DNA from: an uncultured Bacilli bacterium
Lineage (GTDB): Bacteria; Bacillota_I; Bacilli_A; RF39; UBA660
Reading direction: 5' to 3'
Assembly (NCBI GenBank): GCA_947623925.1
Contig: CANQID010000006.1
Coordinates: forward strand, 1-48,150
Length of the DNA stretch: 48,150 nucleotides
Each line of letters begins with the position of its first letter. Within the stretch, counting starts at the first letter, position 1. Below, piece after piece: positions 9,251 to 17,610 of the stretch. The notes beneath the pieces were generated by a model. It made no database searches. It was not told the DNA's origin and saw only the letters and a list, made by a program, of their open reading frames with translations. A program made the translations under genes and the position numbers.

Positions 9251-9520
9251 ATGGCATTAAGTAAAGAAGTAAAATCACAAATAATAAAAAAGTATGCAAA
9301 AAGTGAAAATGATACAGGTTCAGCAGAAGTACAAATTGCAATACTTACAGAAGAAATAAATAACTTAACTGAACATCTAAAAGAACATAAGCATGATTTT
9401 CATTCTCGTCGTGGATTACTTAAGAAAGTAGGACAAAGAAGAAGTTTGTTACAATATTTAATTAAAACTGACGTAACAAGATATCGTGCAATTGTTAAAA
9501 GTTTAGGTTTAAGAAAATAA
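9251..9520 (+). CDS. rpsO: 30S ribosomal protein S15
   Basis: An 89-residue S15, the exact usual length, with conserved [47 protein letters not shown] and LLQYL motifs. It binds the 16S rRNA central domain early in 30S assembly. The rpsO-pnp neighbourhood is ancient and common; here one small ORF and a terminator separate them. The start ATG follows AAAGGAG by 7 nt. Confidence 0.98.
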   Translation: MALSKEVKSQIIKKYAKSENDTGSAEVQIAILTEEINNLTEHLKEHKHDFHSRRGLLKKVGQRRSLLQYLIKTDVTRYRAIVKSLGLRK

Positions 9521-9532
9521 TTATAATAAGTA

Positions 9533-9560
9533 GGCACTCTTTTTTGAGTGTCTTTATTTT
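9533..9560 (+). terminator. Terminator between rpsO and the downstream genes
   Basis: GGCACTC and GAGTGTC arms (one G-U pair) with a T6 loop, followed by TTTATTTT. It allows rpsO to be expressed separately from pnp. Confidence 0.75.
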
Positions 9561-9571
9561 GGAAGGAAAAT

Positions 9572-9787
9572 ATGGAATTAAGTAATATTTATATAGGAAA
9601 ACTAATTAATAATGACATTATTTATTATGATAAGAAAAACAATAAAATTAAATTAGAAAATGAAAATGTAACAACAACTTTAATATATAAAAAAAATGGT
9701 AATTATTATGATTTAAAAACTAAAGAAATTTATTATGAAGAAAAAAGTGATGGATTATTTATTAGTATAAGAAAAATAAAAGTGTAG
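9572..9787 (+). CDS. Small hypothetical protein between rpsO and pnp
   Basis: A 71-residue protein of no family I recognise. It is rich in Lys, Asn, Tyr and Ile, lacks a signal peptide or membrane segment, and looks like a small all-beta protein with alternating hydrophobic residues. ATG 9572 follows GGAAGGAAA and starts MELSNIYIGKL; an upstream ATG at 9548 lies inside the terminator. It ends 9 nt before pnp, so it is probably co-transcribed with it. Confidence 0.6.
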   Translation: MELSNIYIGKLINNDIIYYDKKNNKIKLENENVTTTLIYKKNGNYYDLKTKEIYYEEKSDGLFISIRKIKV

Positions 9788-9796
9788 GAGGAAAAT

Positions 9797-11926
9797 ATGA
9801 AAAAAACATTTGAACTAAATTTCAGGGGAAGAAAAATAATAGTAGAACATGGAGAACTTGCTAAACAAGCAAATGGCTCAGTTTTAGTTAGATATGGTGA
9901 TACAGTAATACTTTCAACAGTGTGTGTATCTAAAACAGCCAACATTTTATCAGATTTTTTTCCATTAATGGTTTTATATAATGAAAAATTATATTCAGTT
10001 GGAAAAATACCAGGTGGTTTTATAAAAAGAGAAGGAAGGCCTACAGATAATGCAACACTTGCTGCTCGTATGATAGATAGACCTATGAGACCTCTTTTTC
10101 CAGATAATTTTAGAAATGAAGTACAAGTTGTTAATACAGTTTTATCAGTAGAACAAGATAATTCACCTGAATTAACTGCTATGTTTGCATCTTCTTTAGC
10201 AACTTCAATATCTGAAGTTCCATTTGATGGACCTATTGCAGGAGTTAAAGTAGGACATATTGATGGAAACTTCATAATAAATCCGACACCTGACGAATTA
10301 GAGAAATCTGATTTGGATTTAACAGTAGCAGGAACAAAAGAAGCAATCAACATGGTAGAAGCAGGTGCAAAAGAAGTAAGTGAAGAATTAATGCTTGAAG
10401 CACTTATGTTTGGACATGAAGCAATTAAAGAATTAATCGATTTTCAACTTGAAATAATAAAAGAAGTTGGAAAACCTAAAATGGAATATGAAGTATTAAA
10501 TATAGAAGATGAATTAAAAGCAGAAATAAGAAATCTAGTACTAGATGACTTAAATAAAGCAATGAGAATTAAAGGTAAATTAGAAAAATATGAAGCAATT
10601 GATAAAGTAAAAGAAGATGTAGTTAAAAAATATGAAACTGAAAATTCTAATTTATCAGAATCAGAATTAAATGAGTTAATAACAAAAGTTAAATTAGTTT
10701 TAGAAGAAGCAGAATATGAAATATTTAGACAAATAGTTGTAAAAGAGCATACTAGAGCAGATGGAAGAAAAATGGATGAAATAAGACCACTTTCTACTGA
10801 TATTGACCTTCTTCCAAGGACTCACGGAAGTGCATTATTTACAAGAGGAGAAACTCAAGCATTAGCAGTTACTACATTAGGTGCTTTAGGTGAACATCAA
10901 ATACTTGATGGATTATCTTTAGAAGATGAAAAAAGATTTATGTTACATTATAATTTCCCAGCTTTCTCAGTTGGTGAAACAGGTAGATATGGTGCTCCGG
11001 GTAGAAGAGAAATAGGACATGGAGCCTTAGGTGAGAGAGCGCTTTCTCAAGTAATACCTTCAGAAGAAGAATTTCCATATACAATTAGAGTTGTATCAGA
11101 AATACTAGAAAGCAATGGTTCATCAAGTCAAGCAACTATATGTGCAGCTTGTATGTCATTAATGGCAGCTGGTGTTCCTATAAAAGCGCCTGTTGCTGGT
11201 ATTGCTATGGGATTAATTACAGCAGGAGATGATTATACAATACTAACTGATATTCAAGGTATGGAAGATCATTTAGGAGATATGGATTTTAAAGTAGGAG
11301 GAACAAAAGATGGTATTTGTTCACTACAAATGGATATAAAAATAAAAGGTATAACTAAACAAATATTAAAAGAAGCATTAGAACAAGCTAAAAAAGCAAG
11401 ACTTGAAATATTAGATGTTATGACTAAACAAATAAGTGAGCCAAGAAAAGAAGTAAGTAAATATGCACCAAAAACAATGACATTTATGATTAATCCAAAT
11501 AGAATTAAAGAAGTTATTGGAAAAGGTGGAGAAATGATTACAAAAATCATTTGTGAGGCTAGTAATGTTACATCAGTAACTGATATAAATGCAGTTAAAG
11601 TGGATCTTGAAGATAGTGGTAGAGTTATTATATATCATTCAGATCAAAATATAATTGATAAAACAGCAGAGATGATAAAATCAGTTGTTAGAGAAGTAGA
11701 AGATGGTATGGTTTATACAGGTAAAGTAGTAAAAGTAGAAGATTTTGGATGCTTTGTAGAACTATGGCCTGGTTGCGAAGGATTAGTACATGTTTCTCAT
11801 CTTGCTAATGAAAGAGTTGAAAAACCTTCAGATGTAGTAAAAGTCGGAGATGAAATAATAGTTAAATCTCTTGGATATGATAAAAAAGGAAGACTTAATC
11901 TTTCTAGAAAAGAAGCATTAAAATAA
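9797..11926 (+). CDS. pnp: Polyribonucleotide nucleotidyltransferase (PNPase)
   Basis: A 3'-5' phosphorolytic exoribonuclease of the RNA degradosome, 709 residues, full length. Two RNase PH domains are present (for example [14 protein letters not shown] and RIIDRP-like [10 protein letters not shown] in the first; [19 protein letters not shown] and [10 protein letters not shown] in the second). A KH domain follows ([13 protein letters not shown]), then an S1 domain ([26 protein letters not shown]) to the C-terminus. The start ATG follows TAGGAGGAAAAT. PNPase genes are often autoregulated through RNase III cleavage of the leader; no such structure is evident here. Confidence 0.98.
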   Translation: MKKTFELNFRGRKIIVEHGELAKQANGSVLVRYGDTVILSTVCVSKTANILSDFFPLMVLYNEKLYSVGKIPGGFIKREGRPTDNATLAARMIDRPMRPLFPDNFRNEVQVVNTVLSVEQDNSPELTAMFASSLATSISEVPFDGPIAGVKVGHIDGNFIINPTPDELEKSDLDLTVAGTKEAINMVEAGAKEVSEELMLEALMFGHEAIKELIDFQLEIIKEVGKPKMEYEVLNIEDELKAEIRNLVLDDLNKAMRIKGKLEKYEAIDKVKEDVVKKYETENSNLSESELNELITKVKLVLEEAEYEIFRQIVVKEHTRADGRKMDEIRPLSTDIDLLPRTHGSALFTRGETQALAVTTLGALGEHQILDGLSLEDEKRFMLHYNFPAFSVGETGRYGAPGRREIGHGALGERALSQVIPSEEEFPYTIRVVSEILESNGSSSQATICAACMSLMAAGVPIKAPVAGIAMGLITAGDDYTILTDIQGMEDHLGDMDFKVGGTKDGICSLQMDIKIKGITKQILKEALEQAKKARLEILDVMTKQISEPRKEVSKYAPKTMTFMINPNRIKEVIGKGGEMITKIICEASNVTSVTDINAVKVDLEDSGRVIIYHSDQNIIDKTAEMIKSVVREVEDGMVYTGKVVKVEDFGCFVELWPGCEGLVHVSHLANERVEKPSDVVKVGDEIIVKSLGYDKKGRLNLSRKEALK

Positions 11927-11934
11927 ATTTTTAT

Positions 11935-11962
11935 CTCATGTCATATAGACATGAGTTTTTTT
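11935..11962 (+). terminator. pnp terminator
   Basis: Perfect 8-bp stem CTCATGTC/GACATGAG with an ATATA loop and a T7 run. Confidence 0.9.
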
Positions 11963-12004
11963 AATATAAATATTAATTTAGTTAATAATAATATTGGTGA
12001 TTAG

Positions 12005-12790
12005 ATGAAAAATATATTATTAACAGGAGCAAGAAGTGGAATATCTAAAGGTGTATTAGATAAAATAAAAAATAAAAATTATAAAATATATGTAACAGTA
12101 CATACAGATATACAATTAAAAATATTAAAAGAAAAATATAAAAATTATAAAAATATAGAGTGTTTTAAATTAGATGTAACAGATAAAAATGATATAAAAA
12201 AATTAAATAATTTAGATATAGATATTTTAGTATGCTTTGCTGCTGTTGGAGAAGGTGGCTCTATTACTGAAATAGATATGGATAGAGTAAGATATAATTT
12301 TGAAGTAAATGTTTTTTCAAATTTTGAAGTTGTACAAACTGTTCTTAAAAAAATGATAAAAAAAGATAAAGGAAAAATAATAATGATTTCTTCTTTAGCA
12401 GGAATACTTCCAATTAAATTTTTAGGAAGTTATTGTTCAACTAAATCAAGTATAATAATGCTTACTCAAGTTTTAAAAAAAGAGATTAAAATGTTATCTA
12501 ATAATATAAAAATAGTATTAATAGAACCTGGAATGTATCATACAGGATTTAATCAAGTAATGCTTGAAAATAAATATAAATATATGGATATAAATAGTTA
12601 TTTTAATGCTCAATTAGATTTAATTAGAAAAAGAGAAAATTTGTTTTTTGGACTTTTAGAAAAACATAATTTAAATTCTATATCAAATAAAATAGTAAAG
12701 TCTATTATAAAAGATAATCCTAAATTTATTTATCGTGCGCCTCTATTACAAGTAATAGGTACAAAAATATATCAAATATTTAAAACATAG
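12005..12790 (+). CDS. Short-chain dehydrogenase/reductase
   Basis: A 261-residue SDR-family NAD(P)-dependent oxidoreductase. It shows the Rossmann glycine motif TGARSGISKG near residue 7, the LDVTD motif, a variant of NNAG (CFAAVGEG), the catalytic Ser in MISSLAG, the YCSTK catalytic Tyr and Lys, and the EPGMYHTGF segment. The substrate is not predictable. The last ~40 residues (after NPKFIYRAPLLQ) resemble the tail of SDRs that act on lipids; this is weak. It starts at ATG behind GGTGATTAG and is 7 nt upstream of the serine hydrolase gene, so both form one operon. Confidence 0.82.
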   Translation: MKNILLTGARSGISKGVLDKIKNKNYKIYVTVHTDIQLKILKEKYKNYKNIECFKLDVTDKNDIKKLNNLDIDILVCFAAVGEGGSITEIDMDRVRYNFEVNVFSNFEVVQTVLKKMIKKDKGKIIMISSLAGILPIKFLGSYCSTKSSIIMLTQVLKKEIKMLSNNIKIVLIEPGMYHTGFNQVMLENKYKYMDINSYFNAQLDLIRKRENLFFGLLEKHNLNSISNKIVKSIIKDNPKFIYRAPLLQVIGTKIYQIFKT

Positions 12791-12797
12791 GTGAGAT

Positions 12798-13841
12798 ATG
12801 AATAATTTAGAACAATTTTTAAATGAACTTGTAAAAGAAAAAGCAATACCAGGTGCGACATATTCACTAATAGTTAAAAATAATGTTTATATGGGAGTAG
12901 TTGGTAATAAATCATTATTTCCGCATATAGAAAAGAATAATTTAAATACTTTATATGATTTAGCATCACTTACTAAAGTAGTAGTAACTAATACTATAAT
13001 AGGTCGTATGTTAATGAATAAAAAAATAAACTTAAAAGATAAAGTTTCATTTTATTTAAAAAAATTTAAATACAAATATATAACAATATACGATTTACTT
13101 ACACATTCATCAGGATTACCTGCTAGTTTAGATTTATCTAAAATTAAAAATAAACAACAATTAATAGATGAAATATATAATGTAAAATTAAAATATAAAA
13201 CAGGAACAGATGTAGTTTATTCTGATATAGGTTTTATATTACTTGGATTTATAATAGAAAAGATATATTCATTATCACTTGATGAAGTCGCTAAAATAGA
13301 AGTGTTTGAGCCACTTAAAATGAATAATACATGTTATAATCCAAATAATAAAAATTTATGCGCACCAACTGAATATACATTTGATAGAGGACTTGTTAGA
13401 GGTATTGTACATGATAAAAAGGCTTATTATTTAAATGGTATTGCAGGACATGCTGGAGTTTTTTCAAATATATGTGATTTAACAAATTTTTGTAAAATGG
13501 TTTTGAATAATGGAGTATTTAATAATAAAAAATACTTATCTAAAGAAATAATAGATTCTTGGTTTATTCCATATTCAAAACAAAAAATAAATAATAAATA
13601 TAGAAGTATAGGTTGGATAGTTGGAAAAAATAAAGATATTACAGGAGAAAACTATACTTTAGGCACCATTACACATGCAGGATTTACAGGTACTAGTATT
13701 TTAATAGATAGAGTTAATAAAATGGCTTCTATATTATTAACTAATAGAGTTCATCCTATAAGAACAAATAATAAATTGTCAAAAAAAAGAAATAAATTTA
13801 TAAAAATATGTTATAACATAAATAAAAGTATTAAAAATTAA
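12798..13841 (+). CDS. Beta-lactamase/transpeptidase-like serine hydrolase
   Basis: A 347-residue serine hydrolase of the class C beta-lactamase / penicillin-binding-protein-like family. The nucleophile motif SLTK spans Ser57-Lys60, YSDIG matches the YxN position (Asn replaced by Asp, common in the esterase-like branch), and HAGFTGT matches the KTG/HxG site near residue 295. It lacks a signal peptide, which points to a cytoplasmic esterase or amidase rather than a cell-wall enzyme. Co-transcribed with the SDR upstream (7-nt gap), so the two may act on the same substrate; that link is inference. Confidence 0.82.
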   Translation: MNNLEQFLNELVKEKAIPGATYSLIVKNNVYMGVVGNKSLFPHIEKNNLNTLYDLASLTKVVVTNTIIGRMLMNKKINLKDKVSFYLKKFKYKYITIYDLLTHSSGLPASLDLSKIKNKQQLIDEIYNVKLKYKTGTDVVYSDIGFILLGFIIEKIYSLSLDEVAKIEVFEPLKMNNTCYNPNNKNLCAPTEYTFDRGLVRGIVHDKKAYYLNGIAGHAGVFSNICDLTNFCKMVLNNGVFNNKKYLSKEIIDSWFIPYSKQKINNKYRSIGWIVGKNKDITGENYTLGTITHAGFTGTSILIDRVNKMASILLTNRVHPIRTNNKLSKKRNKFIKICYNINKSIKN

Positions 13842-13845
13842 AAAA

Positions 13846-13872
13846 TTTAGTAAAAATTTACTAAACTTTTTT
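13846..13872. terminator. Bidirectional terminator between serine hydrolase and HIT genes
   Basis: TTTAGTAAA and TTTACTAAA arms around AA, with T-rich DNA after the stem on both strands. It overlaps the HIT stop codon on the minus strand, serving the two convergent genes. Confidence 0.7.
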
Positions 13873-14229
13873 TAATATTTCATATATTTCTTTAACATCT
13901 TTTAATTGTTGTTTTTCATTATAATAAGGTTTTAAATGTAAATGATAATGTTTAACTTCTTGTACATCTCCATTATTTTGTATTAATGTTAAACCATCAA
14001 TATTTAACTTTTCTTCTAATAAAGATTTTATTTTTTTTGTTACATCTAATATATGTAGTAAAGTATCATTATCAATATCATTTATGTCCTTAAAATGTTT
14101 TTTTGGTATTATCAAAGTATGTCCATTTACATCAGGATTAATGTCTAAGAAACATTTTACTAAATTATCTTCATATATTGTATATGAAGGGATACTACCA
14201 TCAATAATTTTACAAAATATACAATCCAT
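13861..14229 (-). CDS. HIT family nucleotide-binding protein
   Basis: A 122-residue histidine-triad hydrolase of the HINT/protein kinase C-interactor type. It has the CIFCKI start with two Cys that often bind zinc, PDVNGHTLIIPKKHF, and the triad His94-x-His96-x-His98 in HYHLHLKP. Family members cleave nucleotide phosphoramidates or AppppA-like dinucleotides. The start is supported by AAAGGAG upstream on the minus strand. It is transcribed against the SDR operon. Confidence 0.93.
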   Translation of the reverse strand: MDCIFCKIIDGSIPSYTIYEDNLVKCFLDINPDVNGHTLIIPKKHFKDINDIDNDTLLHILDVTKKIKSLLEEKLNIDGLTLIQNNGDVQEVKHYHLHLKPYYNEKQQLKDVKEIYEILKKV

Positions 14230-14272
14230 AAATATTCTCCTTTACAAATTAATTATATCATACTTATAAAAA

Positions 14273-14312
14273 AAGAAGAATAATCTTCTTAGTGAATATC
14301 TGCGAATATTCA
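14273..14312. other. Two adjacent hairpins in the HIT-sufC intergenic region
   Basis: AAGAAGA/TCTTCTT (14273-14290) followed by TGAATAT/ATATTCA (14293-14312). On the minus strand the first is followed by a T7 run and resembles a terminator, but it lies upstream of the HIT promoter with no known gene before it. Role unclear. Confidence 0.35.
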
Positions 14313-14409
14313 TTTATATTATAGTTATTTAAAATAAATTTAAACATAAAATATATAATTTCTTTTATTTTAAAACATAATTTAGTATAATATCTATGGA
14401 GATGAGATT

Positions 14410-15195
14410 ATGCATAGTTTAAAAATAATTAATTTATGTGTTGATATAGATAATAAAAATATATTAAATAATTTTAATTTAGAAATAAAAAGTGGAGAAA
14501 TACATGCAATAATGGGTCCAAATGGAACAGGTAAATCTACATTACTAAAAGTAATAATGGGAGATTCTAATTATAAAATTACATCTGGAGAAATATATTT
14601 TGATGATACTTTAATTAATAATTTAGAAGTAGATAAAAGAGCAAATTTAGGACTTTTCTTAGGATTACAACTACCTCCTGAAATAGAAGGAGTTACAAAT
14701 GCAGATTTTTTAAGAACTGCTTTACATTCTAAAGAAAAAGAAAATTTTAAATTATTTGATTTTATAAAAAAACTTGATGAAAATGTAGAAAAATTAAAAA
14801 TGGATAAAAGTATGATACATAGAGATATAAACGAAGGCTTTTCTGGTGGAGAAAGAAAGAAAAATGAAATACTTCAAATGTATACTTTAAAACCAAATAT
14901 AGTAATGCTTGATGAAATAGATTCAGGATTGGATGTTGATAGTTTAAAAATAGTTGGTGAAAATGTAATGGATTATTATAATGAATATAACCCTGCTATA
15001 TTAGTTATAACTCACTATAAAAGATTATTAAGTTATATAAAACCTACTCATGTTCATATAATGAAAAATGGAACAATAATTAAAAGTGGAGATAATACTT
15101 TAGTAGAATATATAGAAAAAAATGGATATGATAATTTAGAAAAAATTGAATTAAATAGTACTTGTATCGTTGAGGAAAATAAAAAAAATGAATAA
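14410..15195 (+). CDS. sufC: Fe-S cluster assembly ATPase SufC
   Basis: A 261-residue cytoplasmic ABC-type ATPase of the SUF iron-sulfur cluster machinery. Walker A is GPNGTGKST (about residues 36-44), the Q-loop region reads GLFLGLQLPPEIEGV, the signature is FSGGERKKNE, and Walker B is IVMLDEIDSGLD. SufC drives the SufB-SufD scaffold. The start follows GGAGATGAG. The gene overlaps sufD by 8 nt, so the two are translationally coupled. Confidence 0.95.
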   Translation: MHSLKIINLCVDIDNKNILNNFNLEIKSGEIHAIMGPNGTGKSTLLKVIMGDSNYKITSGEIYFDDTLINNLEVDKRANLGLFLGLQLPPEIEGVTNADFLRTALHSKEKENFKLFDFIKKLDENVEKLKMDKSMIHRDINEGFSGGERKKNEILQMYTLKPNIVMLDEIDSGLDVDSLKIVGENVMDYYNEYNPAILVITHYKRLLSYIKPTHVHIMKNGTIIKSGDNTLVEYIEKNGYDNLEKIELNSTCIVEENKKNE

Positions 15196-15979
15196 AATAG
15201 AAATAGTTAATGATAATATAAATATTATTAACTTAAATAATGACATCACATGTATAATAGATGAAAATAGTTTAGTAAAAACATTAAAACTAAAAATTTT
15301 AAAAGATACAAGTTTATTTATAAATTATAATTTTGATAATCTTACAAAATTAGAAGTTATTTTTGAATTAAACGAATTTACTAATTTAAAATTATATGAA
15401 ATAAAAACAGGTGTTGAATCAAAAATAAGAACAAAATATTTATTAGAAAAAGAATCAAATTTAAATGTTTTAAAATTTAATGATGTTGATACAATTAATG
15501 AAAATGTAGTTGTAAACTTAAATGGAAAAAATTCTAAAATAAATTATATATTTAAAACAATAAGCACATCAAAAGAAAAATATGATCTAACAATATATCA
15601 TAATTATTCAAATACAGAAAGTTATATAAAAAATAATGGTGTTGCGATAAAAGATGGAAAAATTAAATTTAATGTTTCTTCATTTGTAGAAAAAGGTAAT
15701 AAAGAATGTAATGTAAATCAAGTAAATAGAATAATTAATTTAACTGATAATAAATGTGAAATATATCCTAATTTATATATAGATGAATATGATGTAAATG
15801 CTGCACATAGTGCTTTAATAGGTAAGTTTAGTGATACTGAAATGTTTTATTTACAAAGTAGGGGTATAAATGAAAAAGATGCTTTAATGCTTCTTATAAA
15901 AGGATTTATATTAAGTGATATAGATTTAGAGGATATAAAAGAAATGATTTCAAAAAAAATACAAGAATATTGGAGGTGA
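15188..15979 (+). CDS. sufD: Short SufD/SufB-type Fe-S scaffold protein
   Basis: A 263-residue protein with the SufBD core. It is mostly beta-strand and carries the C-terminal block DEYDVNAAHSALIGKFSDTE then MFYLQSRGI and LLIKGFI, in which the conserved His matches the SufD site. Bacillus SufD is about 430 residues; the N-terminal helical third is missing here without any frameshift, so this is a compact form. ATG 15188 is used, overlapping the sufC stop. It ends in TGA, which shows that TGA is a stop codon in this genome. No sufB is present nearby. Confidence 0.8.
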   Translation: MNKIEIVNDNINIINLNNDITCIIDENSLVKTLKLKILKDTSLFINYNFDNLTKLEVIFELNEFTNLKLYEIKTGVESKIRTKYLLEKESNLNVLKFNDVDTINENVVVNLNGKNSKINYIFKTISTSKEKYDLTIYHNYSNTESYIKNNGVAIKDGKIKFNVSSFVEKGNKECNVNQVNRIINLTDNKCEIYPNLYIDEYDVNAAHSALIGKFSDTEMFYLQSRGINEKDALMLLIKGFILSDIDLEDIKEMISKKIQEYWR

Positions 15980-15982
15980 GTT

Positions 15983-17176
15983 ATGAATAGAGAAGATTTT
16001 CCAATGTTAAAAGAAAATATAGTATATTTTGATAATGCAGCAACTACTTTAAAACCAAATGTAATGTTGGATTATTTAAAGGAGTATTATTATAAATATT
16101 GTTCTAATGCTCATAGAGGAGACTATGATATAAGTTTAAAAACAGATGAAATGTACGAAAATACTAGAAATATTGTAAAAGAATTTATAAATGCAAATGA
16201 TAGTAAAGAAATAATTTTTACAAGTGGATGTACTGATTCTTTAAATAGAGTTATTTTTGGATATTTTAAATATATTTTAAAACAAGGTGATGAAGTAATT
16301 ATAACTAAAAGTGAACATGCATCAAATATTTTACCTTGGTTTGAATTAAAAGAAAAAATGGGTATAAATATAAAATATGCAAAATTAAATAGTAATTATG
16401 AATTAACATTTGAAAATTTAAAAGATTCAATTACTGAAAAAACAAAAGTTATTTCTATTGCTCATATTACAAATGTAGTAGGTGATATAAGACCTATTAA
16501 ACAGATAATTAAATATGCACATGAAAGAGGTATTTTAGTTATTGTTGATGGGGCACAAAGTGTACCACATATTAAAGTAGATGTTAAAGATTTAGATATA
16601 GACTTTTTAGCGTTTTCTGCTCATAAAATGTGTGGTCCAACAGGTGTTGGAGTACTTTATGGAAAAGAAGAATTACTTAATAATATGAAACCTTTATTAT
16701 TTGGTGGTGGAATGAATGCTTCTTTCGATAATGAAGGTGTTAGAATTTATAAAGATTTACCATATACATTTGAGGCAGGAACACCTAATATTGCAGATGT
16801 TATTGCATTTGGGGGTATAGTTAAGTATATAGAACAAATTGGAATTGAAAATATAAGTAAATATGAAAAAGAATTAAAAAAATATGCAATTTCAAGATTA
16901 AAAGAAGTAAAAGATATCATAATATATAATGAGGAGAGTGAGAATGGGATAATATCATTTAATATTAAAGATGTTTTTTCACAAGACCTTGCTATATATT
17001 TAAATAAATATAAAATTTGTGTTAGAGCAGGTAATCACTGCGCTAAAATATTAAAGGATGAATTAGGAGTTAAAAATACTTGTAGAGCTAGTTTTTACTT
17101 TTACAATACAAAAGAAGAAATAGATATACTTGTAAATGCTCTTAAAAATCCTAATTTAAAATCAGAAATTATATAA
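15983..17176 (+). CDS. sufS: Cysteine desulfurase SufS
   Basis: A 397-residue PLP-dependent cysteine desulfurase that supplies sulfur to the SUF system. It contains YFDNAATT, the PLP-binding region TSGCTDSLN, EHASN, DGAQSVPH, the PLP-lysine motif SAHKMCGPTGVG, and the C-terminal active-site loop with the catalytic cysteine in RAGNHCAK. It starts 3 nt after sufD behind GGAGGTGAG. The usual next genes (sufU, sufB) are absent; secG follows from a separate promoter. Confidence 0.95.
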   Translation: MNREDFPMLKENIVYFDNAATTLKPNVMLDYLKEYYYKYCSNAHRGDYDISLKTDEMYENTRNIVKEFINANDSKEIIFTSGCTDSLNRVIFGYFKYILKQGDEVIITKSEHASNILPWFELKEKMGINIKYAKLNSNYELTFENLKDSITEKTKVISIAHITNVVGDIRPIKQIIKYAHERGILVIVDGAQSVPHIKVDVKDLDIDFLAFSAHKMCGPTGVGVLYGKEELLNNMKPLLFGGGMNASFDNEGVRIYKDLPYTFEAGTPNIADVIAFGGIVKYIEQIGIENISKYEKELKKYAISRLKEVKDIIIYNEESENGIISFNIKDVFSQDLAIYLNKYKICVRAGNHCAKILKDELGVKNTCRASFYFYNTKEEIDILVNALKNPNLKSEII

Positions 17177-17178
17177 AC

Positions 17179-17207
17179 TTGCAATGATTAAAAAAATGTG
17201 GTATATT
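17179..17207 (+). promoter_or_regulatory. secG promoter
   Basis: TTGCAA (17179-17184), 17 bp, TATATT (17202-17207) with an extended -10 TGG. It starts directly after the sufS stop and leaves a leader of only about 15 nt. Confidence 0.75.
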
Positions 17208-17228
17208 ATATACCTAAGGAGGATGTCT

Positions 17229-17441
17229 ATGCAAGTAGTACTCATTATAGTGTCAATATTATTGATTGCAATTGCGCTTTTACAAAGTGGTAAAGCGGAA
17301 AGTGCATCTAACGCTATAACAGGTGGAAATGATAGTTTATTCGCTAATCGTAAAGAGCGTGGTGGAGAACTATTCATGAGCCGTTTAACACTAGTATTAG
17401 GAATAGTATTCTTTATAATCTGTACATTTTATGGAATATAA
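17229..17441 (+). CDS. secG: Preprotein translocase subunit SecG
   Basis: A 70-residue membrane protein, the usual size for SecG, with two hydrophobic segments (about 1-18 and 49-68) joined by a loop with LLQSGKAES and GGNDSLFANRKERGGE, typical of the family. It joins SecY and SecE in the translocon. ATG 17229 has an ideal AAGGAGGATG site; the ATG at 17223 overlaps that site and is rejected. Confidence 0.92.
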   Translation: MQVVLIIVSILLIAIALLQSGKAESASNAITGGNDSLFANRKERGGELFMSRLTLVLGIVFFIICTFYGI

Positions 17442-17454
17442 GGATAATATATAT

Positions 17455-17480
17455 AAGTACACTTTATGTGTACTTTTTTG
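17455..17480 (+). terminator. secG terminator
   Basis: AAGTACAC/GTGTACTT stem with a 5-nt loop and a T run. Confidence 0.85.
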
Positions 17481-17556
17481 TTAATTAATAATTTTTATAA
17501 ATCTGTAAAGTAGATAGTAAAATAATTATTTTTTAAATATTATTTTTATACGATAC

Positions 17557-17586
17557 TTGACAAAAGTTATAAAGTTTATATATTAT
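17557..17586 (+). promoter_or_regulatory. Promoter for the pseudopilin-LRR gene
   Basis: TTGACA (17557-17562) with TATTAT 18 bp downstream (17581-17586). Other -10 registers are possible in the AT run. Confidence 0.5.
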
Positions 17587-17610
17587 ATACTTAAGATAGG
17601 AGAGTTGTAA

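Noticed and set aside
15188-15979. sufD as a truncated pseudogene.
   Set aside because: The frame is intact, tightly coupled to sufC and sufS, and keeps the conserved C-terminal block. A compact form is more likely than decay.
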